Position numbers and translations under genes: made by a program. This document shows, in pieces, positions 44,120 through 51,497 of a DNA stretch of 64,000 nucleotides (the stretch's first letter is position 1; the number at the start of each line of letters is the position of its first letter). Source of the DNA: an uncultured Nocardioides sp. (lineage in GTDB: Bacteria; Actinomycetota; Actinomycetes; Propionibacteriales; Nocardioidaceae); NCBI RefSeq assembly GCF_947488025.1, contig NZ_CANKYS010000002.1:601835-665834 (forward strand), given 5' to 3'. The notes beneath the pieces are model-generated. The model had not been told where the DNA came from, did no database searches, and was given only the letters and a program-made list of their open reading frames with translations.

Positions 44120-45133
44120 TCAGCCTGCGGCGTACGCCTCGATCTCCGCGCTGACGCGCGCCTTGACGTCCGCGGGTGCGAACGACGCGTCGACGGCCGC
44201 ACGCGCGAGGTCGGCCACGCCCTGCTCGTCGAGGTCGAGCAGGCCGGCCGCCACCTCGTAGTCGCGGTTGAGCGACGTGGCGAACATCGGCGGGTCGTCG
44301 GAGTTGATGGTCACCGTCACCCCGGCGTCGACGAAGGTCCGCAGCGGGTGGTCCTCGATCCGCTCGACGGCCCGGGTCGCGATGTTGGACGTCGGGCACA
44401 CCTCGAGCACGACCCCGGTGTCGGCCAGGTGCGCGAGCAGCTCGGGGTCCTGCGCAGCCGAGACCCCGTGGCCGATGCGCTCGGCGCCGAGCAGACGCAG
44501 CGACTCCCAGACCGTCTCCGGGCCCGTCGTCTCGCCCGCGTGCGGCACCGACCGCAGCCCGGCAGCGCGGGCGGCGTCGAAGTGGGGGCCGAACTGCGCC
44601 CGCGGGACCCCGACCTCGGGCCCGCCCAGACCGAAGCCGACCAGGGCGTCGGTGCGGTGCTCCAGGGCGTACTCGAGGGTCGCGTCGGCGGCCGGCAGAC
44701 CGGACTCGCCCGGGATGTCGTAGATCCAGCGCAGGACGAGCCCGAAGTCACGCTCCGCGGCGACCCGCGCGTCCTCGATGGCCTCGGTGTAGGCCTGGAT
44801 GGGGATGCCGCGGACCACGGACGTGTACGGCGTGCAGGTGAGCTCGGCGTAGCGCAGGTTCTGGCCCTCGGCCATCTCGCGGGCGACCTCGTAGGTCAGC
44901 AGTCGCACGTCCTCGGGGGTGCGGACCAGGTCGACCACGGCGAGGTAGACCTCGATGAAGTGGGCGAAGTCGCGGAAGGTGAAGAACTCCCGCAGCGCCT
45001 CGACGTCGGACGGGACGCCGGCCGCCGGGTGGCGCGCCGCGAGCTCGGAGACGATCCGCGGCGACGCCGACCCGACGTGGTGCACGTGCAGCTCGGCCTT
45101 GGGCAGGCCGGCGATGAAGGACTGGAGGCTCAC
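44120..45133 (-). CDS. Adenosine deaminase family hydrolase
   Basis: 337-aa metal-dependent deaminase of the ADA family. Zn ligands: H16 and H18 in KAELHVHHVGSASPRIV, the His of SVPHAGETTG and the paired Asp of INSDDPPMF; catalytic HGVSAA and GLGGPE segments are intact. The canonical LHLDGS is HVHHVGSA here, a subtype seen in actinobacteria. The substrate may be adenosine, adenine or aminodeoxyfutalosine; sequence alone does not decide. The neighbouring gene encodes a DsbA-like protein, which gives no pathway clue. Confidence 0.85.
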   Translation of the reverse strand: MSLQSFIAGLPKAELHVHHVGSASPRIVSELAARHPAAGVPSDVEALREFFTFRDFAHFIEVYLAVVDLVRTPEDVRLLTYEVAREMAEGQNLRYAELTCTPYTSVVRGIPIQAYTEAIEDARVAAERDFGLVLRWIYDIPGESGLPAADATLEYALEHRTDALVGFGLGGPEVGVPRAQFGPHFDAARAAGLRSVPHAGETTGPETVWESLRLLGAERIGHGVSAAQDPELLAHLADTGVVLEVCPTSNIATRAVERIEDHPLRTFVDAGVTVTINSDDPPMFATSLNRDYEVAAGLLDLDEQGVADLARAAVDASFAPADVKARVSAEIEAYAAG

Positions 45134-45158
45134 GCCCCGCAGTCTCCCAGAGGGGAGG

Positions 45159-45944
45159 TCAGCTGGCCGGGACCATCCTCGCGGCGATGTCCTCGATGGT
45201 CAGGCCTTCTCCCTCGATGACCTCTCCGTCGACCAGCACCGTCGGAGTGGAGTTGACGTCGGCGTCGGCCGCAGCCTCGCCGGCCGCCTCGACCCAGCCC
45301 TCGAAGGCCATGTCCTCGATGCCGGGGCGTACGGCGTCCTCCTCGGCGCCGGCCTCGACGGCCCACTCGACGAGCTGGTCGTCGTCGGGGAAGGGGCCCG
45401 ACTCGGCCGGCTGGTTGTCGAAGAGCAGGTCGTGGAACTCCTTGGCGACCTCGGGACCCGACGCGTCGAGGACCACGGCGAACGCGTTGGCGGCCGCGGG
45501 AGAGTAGTCGCTGATCCGCTCGAGGAACGGGAGCGGGCGGTACTCGACGTTGACCTCGCCCGCCTCGAGGGCGGCGTCGAGCCGGTCACCCACCGTCTGC
45601 TCGAGCTGGCCGCAGAAGGGGCAGAGGAAGTCCTCGTAGATCACGATCGACTTCGGCGCGTCCGCGTCGCCGACGACCATGCCGAAGTCGTCGGTCGCGC
45701 CGGCCGGCGCGGTGGCGGGCTTGTCGGAGCCGAGGTTGGTGACCAGGAAGTAGCCGCCGACCATCAGGACCAGCACCGCACCGATCAGCCCGAAGCGGGT
45801 GAGCTGCTCCTTGCGCTTGGCCTTCTTGCGACGCTCCTCGGCCTCGGCCCGGGCGCGCTCGGTCCGCGCCCGACGGGCCTCTCGCTTGGCGGCGGTCGCC
45901 GCCTTCTCCTCAGCGGTCCTGTGCGAGCTCTTCTTCTGCGCCAT
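45159..45944 (-). CDS. Membrane-anchored DsbA-family thioredoxin-fold protein
   Basis: 261 aa. A strongly basic cytoplasmic coiled N-terminus (residues about 1-50, Arg/Lys/Glu/Ala repeats), one TM helix (LIGAVLVLMVGGYFLV) and an extracytoplasmic DsbA domain. The active site is CPFC (YEDFLCPFCGQLEQ) and the cis-Pro loop VNSTPTVLVDG. It fits an exported thiol oxidoreductase or isomerase. ATG at 45944 chosen for AAGGAAG 6 nt upstream; an ATG at 45974 is in frame. Confidence 0.87.
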   Translation of the reverse strand: MAQKKSSHRTAEEKAATAAKREARRARTERARAEAEERRKKAKRKEQLTRFGLIGAVLVLMVGGYFLVTNLGSDKPATAPAGATDDFGMVVGDADAPKSIVIYEDFLCPFCGQLEQTVGDRLDAALEAGEVNVEYRPLPFLERISDYSPAAANAFAVVLDASGPEVAKEFHDLLFDNQPAESGPFPDDDQLVEWAVEAGAEEDAVRPGIEDMAFEGWVEAAGEAAADADVNSTPTVLVDGEVIEGEGLTIEDIAARMVPAS

Positions 45945-46058
45945 CGAGGCTTCCTTCGTGATCGGTGTGCTCATCTGCCGGTGCTGCACCCCCGACCCTA
46001 TGAGGCGAGGCTGAGTCGACGCTGAGAGCGTCCAGGTCCACGGACGGGAGCGCCCAAG

Positions 46059-46064
46059 TAGGGT
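46059..46064 (+). promoter_or_regulatory. Probable -10 hexamer of orn
   Basis: TAGGGT ends 8 nt before the orn GTG at 46073, consistent with a leaderless transcript that may continue into tRNA-His. Confidence 0.42.
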
Positions 46065-46072
46065 GGCCCGTC

Positions 46073-46717
46073 GTGAGCGACAGACTGGTGTGGATCGACT
46101 GTGAGATGACCGGGCTCGACCTCGGGGCCGACGCGCTCATCGAGGTCGCAGCCCTCGTGACGGACTTCGAGCTCAACGTCCTCGGCGAGGGCGTCGACGT
46201 GATCATCAAGCCCTCGCAGGAGGCGCTCGACCAGATGGTCGAGTTCGTGCGCTCGATGCACGAGAAGTCCGGCCTCCTCGAGGAGCTCTCCAGCGGTACG
46301 ACGCTCGACGAGGCCGAGCAGCAGGTGCTCGACTACATCAAGGAGCACTGCCCCGACGGGAGCCGTCCCCCGCTGGCCGGCAACACCGTGGCGACCGACC
46401 GCGCGTTCCTCGCTCGCGACATGCCCGGTCTGGAGTCGTTCCTGCACTACCGGATCGTCGACGTCTCCTCGATCAAGGAGCTGTCGCGCCGGTGGTATCC
46501 GCGGGCCTACTTCGCCGCGCCCACCAAACGGGGCAACCACCGCGCGCTCGCCGACATCCAGGAGAGCATCGAGGAGCTGCGCTACTACCGCGAGGCCGTC
46601 TTCGTGCCCCAGCCCGGCCCCGACAGCGCCAGCGCCAAGGAGATCGCCGCGCGTCACGGCGGGCAGCTGACCGGCCTCGGTCCGGACACCGACGCCGATT
46701 CCGGCTCCGCGGGCTGA
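46073..46717 (+). CDS. orn: Oligoribonuclease
   Basis: 214-aa 3'-5' exoribonuclease of the DEDDh family that degrades 2-5-nt RNAs and pGpG. Exo motifs: [20 protein letters not shown] (D, E), [16 protein letters not shown] (D) and [14 protein letters not shown] (H, D). A ~25-residue Asp/Ser-rich tail is atypical but harmless. GTG at 46073. tRNA-His follows 47 bp downstream, a familiar actinobacterial arrangement. Confidence 0.95.
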   Translation: MSDRLVWIDCEMTGLDLGADALIEVAALVTDFELNVLGEGVDVIIKPSQEALDQMVEFVRSMHEKSGLLEELSSGTTLDEAEQQVLDYIKEHCPDGSRPPLAGNTVATDRAFLARDMPGLESFLHYRIVDVSSIKELSRRWYPRAYFAAPTKRGNHRALADIQESIEELRYYREAVFVPQPGPDSASAKEIAARHGGQLTGLGPDTDADSGSAG

Positions 46718-46764
46718 GTGTCCTACACTTCTCGTCGTCCGCAGCGCTGGCGCTGTGGGACATG

Positions 46765-46840
46765 GTGGGTATAGCTCAGCTGGTAGAGCGCCGCCTTGTG
46801 GTGGCGGATGTCGCGGGTTCAAGTCCCGTTACTCACCCCA
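46765..46840 (+). tRNA. tRNA-His (anticodon GTG)
   Basis: Cloverleaf with acceptor GTGGGTA/TACTCAC, D-arm GCTCAGCTGGTAGAGC, anticodon GTG in loop TTGTGGT and T-loop TTCAAGT. Discriminator C plus encoded CCA. A G at 46764 supplies G-1. Confidence 0.95.
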
Positions 46841-46846
46841 GACAGA

Positions 46847-46880
46847 TCGAGCCCCCGGCCTGGCCAGGCCGGGGGCTCGA
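46847..46880. terminator. Perfect palindromic terminator after tRNA-His
   Basis: A 34-bp perfect palindrome (arms TCGAGCCCCCGGCCTGG and its complement) begins 7 bp after the tRNA. It also lies downstream of the convergent FUSC gene, so it can serve both. Confidence 0.75.
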
Positions 46881-46901
46881 GTCGTCCTCAGACCCGCGTC
46901 C

Positions 46902-48080
46902 TCAGGTGACGTCCGGGTCCGCGGCGCGGCGGACGGGGACCCGGAGCGGGACGCGCGCGTGGCCGATGGGGTTGGCCTCGGCGACGCGGTCCATCGCGTC
47001 GACGATGTTGCGCAGGTTGATGATGAGGGCGCCGTAGACCGGCCACTCGGGCGAGCGCTCCGTGGCCCGGAGGTCTTCGGTGAGCGTCTCGAGCCGGCTG
47101 CGTACGTCGAGCAGCGCGTCGGCGTCTGCCGCGCTGGTCGCCCGGCCGGCGTCGCCCAGCATGGAGATCCACCGGTCGGCGAAGTCCTCGCCCCAGGTCT
47201 CGCGGTGCGCGCGCTGACCGCCGAGGGTGCGGGCCAGGCTGCGGGTCTCGGCGACCGCCTGCTCCATGCGGCGCAGCAGCTCGTGCCAGTCGCTGGGGTT
47301 CCTCATCGCGCGCGCCGAGCGGCGCGGGTTCATCCGGGCGCTCTCCTGGGCCTGGCGGACCAGCGCCCAGGCCTGCTCGAGGTCGCCGTCGAGGTCGCGG
47401 GTGCGGTCGATCCAGCCCTTGACGTCCTCGTCCTGACAACCGTCACCGAGCCCTCCCGCCATGTCGACGAGCAGCTCGCCGATGCCGTCGTCGATGCGGT
47501 CGAGCGCCTGCGCGGCGGTGTGGCGTCGCAGCGGCGGCCACACCAGGACGTTGACCAGCAGGCCGACGGCGACACCGATCGCGGTGTCGAGCAGTCGCGC
47601 GATGAGCAGGCGGTCACTGTCGAAGCCGGTGGTGAGGACCACCAGCCCCGTCGTGGCGATCGTCGTCGCCTCCGCGCCCAGCCAGGGCACGGAGCCCAGG
47701 ATCAGCGCCACGACCAGCAGCAGGGTGATCGCCCCCGTGCTCAGCCCGAGGGCCTCACCGACGATCGTGGCGAGCAGGACCGCGACGACGGTCGCGGCCA
47801 CCTGCTGCATGCCCTTGGAGAAGGTGCGGTAGACGGTCGCGTGCACCACCAGCAGCGCGGCCCAAGGCGCCAGGAACGGCTGCGGCACGTCCAGCACGCT
47901 CGACGCGATCAGCCACGCGGCGACGGCGGCCACCACGGTCTTGACCAGCTGCAGGACGTCGTTCCACCAGATCGGGTCGCCCAGCTTGTCGTCGACGCGC
48001 TGGCGCCACCTCTCCCCGAGACCCTCCCCCGAACTCTCCCCCGAACTCTCCCCCGCGCTCTCCCTCTCGTGCTCCCTCAT
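46902..48080 (-). CDS. FUSC/aromatic-acid-exporter family membrane protein
   Basis: 392 aa. Six hydrophobic segments between residues about 45 and 185 (for example VVAAVAAWLIASSVLDVPQP and LLLVVALILGSVPWLGAEAT) precede a cytoplasmic helical domain, the FUSC/ArAE layout. The substrate is unknown. ATG at 48080 has GGAGAGGAG upstream; a start at 48098 is possible. The N-terminus contains a tandem ESSGE repeat encoded by a duplicated 15-bp unit, a possible length-variable tract. Confidence 0.78.
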   Translation of the reverse strand: MREHERESAGESSGESSGEGLGERWRQRVDDKLGDPIWWNDVLQLVKTVVAAVAAWLIASSVLDVPQPFLAPWAALLVVHATVYRTFSKGMQQVAATVVAVLLATIVGEALGLSTGAITLLLVVALILGSVPWLGAEATTIATTGLVVLTTGFDSDRLLIARLLDTAIGVAVGLLVNVLVWPPLRRHTAAQALDRIDDGIGELLVDMAGGLGDGCQDEDVKGWIDRTRDLDGDLEQAWALVRQAQESARMNPRRSARAMRNPSDWHELLRRMEQAVAETRSLARTLGGQRAHRETWGEDFADRWISMLGDAGRATSAADADALLDVRSRLETLTEDLRATERSPEWPVYGALIINLRNIVDAMDRVAEANPIGHARVPLRVPVRRAADPDVT

Positions 48081-48166
48081 GGTGCTCCTCTCCCTCACCG
48101 ATCGACCCTACGGACGTCGACGGGCGGTGCAAGCACCCGAAGAGAGGTGCGCGACTGTCGGCGGCC

Positions 48167-48433
48167 TCATGCCAGGGAGAGGAAGAGCTTCTCCATCTTC
48201 TTCACGTCGAGGCTGTCGACCTCACCGTCACCGGCGACGAGGCACTGCTGCAGCCCGGAGGCGACGATGGCGAAGCCGGCGCGGTCGAGCGCCTTGGACA
48301 CCGCAGCGAGCTGGGTGACGACGTCCTCGCAGTCGCGCCCCTCCTCGAGCAGGCGGAGCACACCGGCAAGCTGCCCCTGGGCGCGCTTGATGCGGTTGAT
48401 GACGGGCGTCATCTCGTCGGGGTCGAGCTGCAT
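48167..48433 (-). CDS. CsoR/CstR-family (DUF156) repressor, persulfide-sensing type
   Basis: 88-aa all-helical repressor: TPVINRIKRAQGQLAGVLRL, then EGRDCEDVVTQLAAVSKALD and ASGLQQCLVAG. The two conserved cysteines are C35 and C64. The histidine that completes the Cu(I) site in CsoR, four residues before the second Cys, is G60 here, as expected for CstR-type persulfide sensors. Its start overlaps the DUF302 stop (TGATG). Divergent genes encode rhodanese, persulfide dioxygenase and TauE, supporting persulfide sensing. The ATACCC palindromes at 48853-48901 are its likely operators. Confidence 0.82.
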   Translation of the reverse strand: MQLDPDEMTPVINRIKRAQGQLAGVLRLLEEGRDCEDVVTQLAAVSKALDRAGFAIVASGLQQCLVAGDGEVDSLDVKKMEKLFLSLA

Positions 48434-48843
48434 CAGTCCTCCTGGGTGGACGTGGTGAGTGCGGCGAGGGCCGCGGTGAGTCGCTGCTTGGCATCGGCGG
48501 CGACGGAGTCGAGGGCGCCGGCTCCGGCGAGGCCCATCATGGCGTCGGGGTCGAAGGCCTCCACGAGCGTGGTCGCGTCGTCGAGGGCGCGGACGACGAC
48601 GTTGCACGGCAGCACGGCCGCGATCGACGGGTCGACCTGGATCGCCTCGTAGGCCAGCGGCGGGCGGCAGGCGCCGAGGATCACCTGCGGGGGCAGGTCG
48701 ACGTCGAGCTTGGCCTTCATCGTGGCCGCGAGGTCGATCTCGGTCAGGATCCCGAAGCCCTGGTCCGTGAGGGCCGCCCGGGTGGCCTCGACGGCCTCGT
48801 CGTAGGGGCGGTCGACCTGGACGGACATCGTGTAGGTGGTCAT
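48433..48843 (-). CDS. DUF302 domain protein
   Basis: 136-aa soluble protein with the DUF302 fold: VQVDRPYDEAVEATRAALTD, then FGILTEIDLAATMKAKL and CRPPLAYEAIQVDPSIAAVL, with two cysteines (GACRPP and LPCNVVV). DUF302 proteins often accompany sulfur and metal stress genes, but the activity is unknown. It is the first gene of the leftward arm, translationally coupled to the CstR-like repressor, so probably induced with the rightward operon. Confidence 0.82.
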   Translation of the reverse strand: MTTYTMSVQVDRPYDEAVEATRAALTDQGFGILTEIDLAATMKAKLDVDLPPQVILGACRPPLAYEAIQVDPSIAAVLPCNVVVRALDDATTLVEAFDPDAMMGLAGAGALDSVAADAKQRLTAALAALTTSTQED

Positions 48844-48852
48844 GGGCCAAGC

Positions 48853-48901
48853 ATACCCCCCGGGGTGTTTTTGCGTTTGTCGACGATACCCCCTAGGGTA
48901 T
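48853..48901. promoter_or_regulatory. Two CsoR/CstR-type operators in the divergent promoter
   Basis: ATACCCCCCGGGGTGT (48853-48868, imperfect) and ATACCCCCTAGGGTAT (48886-48901, ATACCC-N4-GGGTAT) lie 33 bp apart in the 98-bp gap between the DUF302 and rhodanese genes. G/C-tract palindromes with AT flanks are the known operator type of CsoR-family repressors. Confidence 0.8.
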
Positions 48902-48941
48902 CCAACGACCGATCAGAACGTTCGCAGACGAGAGGAACCGC

Positions 48942-49259
48942 ATGTCACGCCCGACGCCCGAGATCACCCTCGAGGAGTTCGCCGCAGCGCACCAGGACGG
49001 CACGACCGTCGACGTGCGCGAGCGCGGGGAGTACGCGCAGGGACACGTCCCCGGCGCCGTCCTGGTGCCGATGGGCCAGCTGGCCTCGCGCCTCGGCGAG
49101 CTCGACCGCTCGTCCCGGATCCACGTCATCTGCGCCTCGGGCAACCGCTCGAAGGCGATGACCGACCTGCTCGTCGCCCAGGGCTTCGACGCCGTGTCGG
49201 TCGCCGGCGGCACCCAGGCCTGGATCGCCTCCGGCCGCGCGGTGGGGGTGGGTCTGTGA
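48942..49259 (+). CDS. Single-domain rhodanese
   Basis: 105-aa sulfurtransferase domain: EITLEEFAAAHQDGTTVDVR, then GHVPGAVLVPMGQL and the active-site loop ICASGNRSKAM with its persulfide-forming Cys. Probably passes sulfane sulfur between thiols and the dioxygenase encoded next. First gene of the rightward operon; its TGA overlaps the ATG of the dioxygenase gene (TGATG). Confidence 0.9.
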   Translation: MSRPTPEITLEEFAAAHQDGTTVDVRERGEYAQGHVPGAVLVPMGQLASRLGELDRSSRIHVICASGNRSKAMTDLLVAQGFDAVSVAGGTQAWIASGRAVGVGL

Positions 49260-50638
49260 TGACCGACCTGACCGTCCTCGTGATCGACACGCCCACCCTC
49301 GGCGACCGCAGCTACCTCGTGCACGACGGCGAGGTCGCCTTCGTGGTCGACCCCCAGCGCGACATCGACCGCGTGCTGACCCTCCTCGACGAGCACGGCG
49401 TACGCCTCACGCACGTCTTCGAGACCCACATCCACAACGACTACGTCACCGGCGGCCTCGCGCTCGCGGAGCAGACCGGTGCCCACTACCTCGTCAACGG
49501 CGAGGACGACGTCTCCTTCTCCCGCACCCCGGTTGCGGACGGAGACGTCGTCGAGGTGGGTGGACGCATGCGCGTGACCGCGCTGGCGACCCCCGGCCAC
49601 ACGTTCACCCACCTCTCCTACCTGCTCGTCGACGCGGCCGCCGAGGGCGACCAGCACGTCGGCGTGTTCTCCGGCGGGTCGCTGCTCTACGGCGCCACCG
49701 GTCGCCCCGACCTCCTCGGGCCCGAGCACACCCACGCCCTGGTGCACCACCAGCACGCCTCCGCCCACCGGCTCGCCGAGCTGCTGCCCGACGAGGCGGA
49801 GGTCTATCCCACCCACGGGTTCGGCTCCTTCTGCTCCGCCACCCAGTCCGACGCCTCGTCGTCGACCATCGGTCGGGAGAAGCAGGCCAACCCCGTCCTC
49901 ACCCAGGACGAGCAGACGTACGTCGACGAGCTGCTGGCCGGTCTCGGCCCGTGGCCGGCCTACTACGCGCACATGGCCCCGGCCAACGCCGCCGGCCCCT
50001 CCGAGCCCGACCTGTCACCTCCGGCGGTCGCCGACGCGACCGAGCTGCGGCGTCGCATCGAGGCCGGGGAGTGGGTCGTCGACCTGCGCAACCGCACGGC
50101 CTTCGCCGCGGGGCACGCCCCCGGCACGCTCAACTTCGGGCTCGACGGCGGGTTCGCGACCTACCTCGGCTGGCTCGTCACCTGGGGCACGCCGATCACG
50201 CTCCTCGGCGAGACCGCCGAGGAGGTCGCCGAGGCCCAGCGCGAGCTGGTCCGCATCGGCATCGACCGCCCCGCCGCCCACGCGACCGGCGGCCCGGACG
50301 ACTGGAGCGACCGCGAGCTCAGCTCGTTCGCGACCGCGACGTTCGCCGACCTCGCCCAGGTACGCCACCACCGCGAGGTCGTCGTCCTGGATGTGCGCCG
50401 CGCCGACGAGCACGACGCCGCGCGCATCGACGGCGCGGTCAACATCCCGCTCCACGAGCTGTGGGACAGGCTCGCCGAGGTGCCCGCGGGCGAGGTGTGG
50501 GTGCACTGCGCCGGTGGCTACCGCGCGTCGGTCGCCGCCTCGATGCTCGACGCCGCCGGACGCTCGCTCGTGGCGATCGACGACTCCTTCGACAACGCCG
50601 AGCAGGTGGGCCTCCACCTCGTGGGACCCGACGCGTGA
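49259..50638 (+). CDS. CstB-like persulfide dioxygenase-rhodanese fusion
   Basis: 459 aa. Residues 1 to about 240 form an ETHE1-type metallo-beta-lactamase domain (ETHIHNDYVTGGLAL, TPGHTFTHLSYLL and YPTHGFGSFC), a non-haem Fe persulfide dioxygenase. A first rhodanese domain (about 255-355) has no Cys in its active loop (LLGETAEEVAEAQ). The second (about 365-455) has VHCAGGYRAS with the catalytic Cys. This inactive-plus-active layout matches S. aureus CstB, which turns persulfides into thiosulfate. It is coupled to both neighbours. Confidence 0.9.
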   Translation: MTDLTVLVIDTPTLGDRSYLVHDGEVAFVVDPQRDIDRVLTLLDEHGVRLTHVFETHIHNDYVTGGLALAEQTGAHYLVNGEDDVSFSRTPVADGDVVEVGGRMRVTALATPGHTFTHLSYLLVDAAAEGDQHVGVFSGGSLLYGATGRPDLLGPEHTHALVHHQHASAHRLAELLPDEAEVYPTHGFGSFCSATQSDASSSTIGREKQANPVLTQDEQTYVDELLAGLGPWPAYYAHMAPANAAGPSEPDLSPPAVADATELRRRIEAGEWVVDLRNRTAFAAGHAPGTLNFGLDGGFATYLGWLVTWGTPITLLGETAEEVAEAQRELVRIGIDRPAAHATGGPDDWSDRELSSFATATFADLAQVRHHREVVVLDVRRADEHDAARIDGAVNIPLHELWDRLAEVPAGEVWVHCAGGYRASVAASMLDAAGRSLVAIDDSFDNAEQVGLHLVGPDA

Positions 50639-51462
50639 TCGAGCTCCTCCTGGCCGCCGTCGCCGGAGCGCTCATCGGGCTCAGCCTGGGTGCGCTCGGC
50701 GGCGGCGGCTCCATCCTGGCCGTCCCCGTGCTCCTCGCACTCGGCCAGACCGCGACGCAGGCCACCACCGGGTCGCTGGTCGTCGTGGGCGTCACCTCCC
50801 TGGCGGGAGCCGTGACCGCCCACCGTGCCGGGAACGTCCTCCTCGCGCGCGGCATCGCGTTCGGTGCCGTCGCCATCGGCGGCGCGGTCATCGGCGCGCA
50901 CGCCTCCGCAGCCGTGCCCGAGCCCGTGCTGCTCGCCGCGTTCGCGGGCCTGATGCTCGTCGTGGCCGGCCTGATGACCGTCCGACAGCTACGCAGCCGG
51001 CGCGGCACCTCCTCGGGCGCTCACGCCGACCGGCCCCGCCTCGACGACCCCATCATCACGTTCAGCCCCACCTTCATGTGCCAGTGCCCTCGCGCGCTGA
51101 AGGTGCTCGTCACCGCGACCGCGGTCGGCCTGCTCACCGGGTTCCTCGGCGTCGGCGGCGGGTTCCTCGTCGTTCCCGCCCTGACCCTCGCACTCGCGCT
51201 CCCCATGGGCTACGCCGCCGGCACGTCGCTGGTCGTCATCACCATCACCAGCGCCGCCGCCCTCGCTGCTCGCGCCGGCACCGGCATCGCACCTGACTGG
51301 TGGCTCGTCGGCGCCCTCACCGTCACCGCCGTCGCCGGCTCCATCGCCGGCGCCCGCATCGCCGCCCGCACGGACACCGCCCGGCTCTCCGCCGCCTTCA
51401 CCGGCCTGGTCCTCCTCGTCGCCGCCTACACCGCCGCGATCGCCGTGCCCGCCCTTCTCTGA
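50635..51462 (+). CDS. TauE/SafE family sulfite/thiosulfate exporter-like protein
   Basis: 275-aa integral membrane protein in two internally similar halves, each starting with a Gly-rich helix (GLSLGALGGGGSILAVPVLL and GLLTGFLGVGGGFLVVPALT). A CQCP motif sits in the central loop (SPTFMCQCPRALK). In cst operons TauE is proposed to export sulfite or a related product. GTG at 50635 overlaps the upstream TGA (GTGA). Confidence 0.88.
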   Translation: MIELLLAAVAGALIGLSLGALGGGGSILAVPVLLALGQTATQATTGSLVVVGVTSLAGAVTAHRAGNVLLARGIAFGAVAIGGAVIGAHASAAVPEPVLLAAFAGLMLVVAGLMTVRQLRSRRGTSSGAHADRPRLDDPIITFSPTFMCQCPRALKVLVTATAVGLLTGFLGVGGGFLVVPALTLALALPMGYAAGTSLVVITITSAAALAARAGTGIAPDWWLVGALTVTAVAGSIAGARIAARTDTARLSAAFTGLVLLVAAYTAAIAVPALL

Positions 51463-51497
51463 CCCCCTCACCCCTGACACAGAAACGAGTTCTGCTC

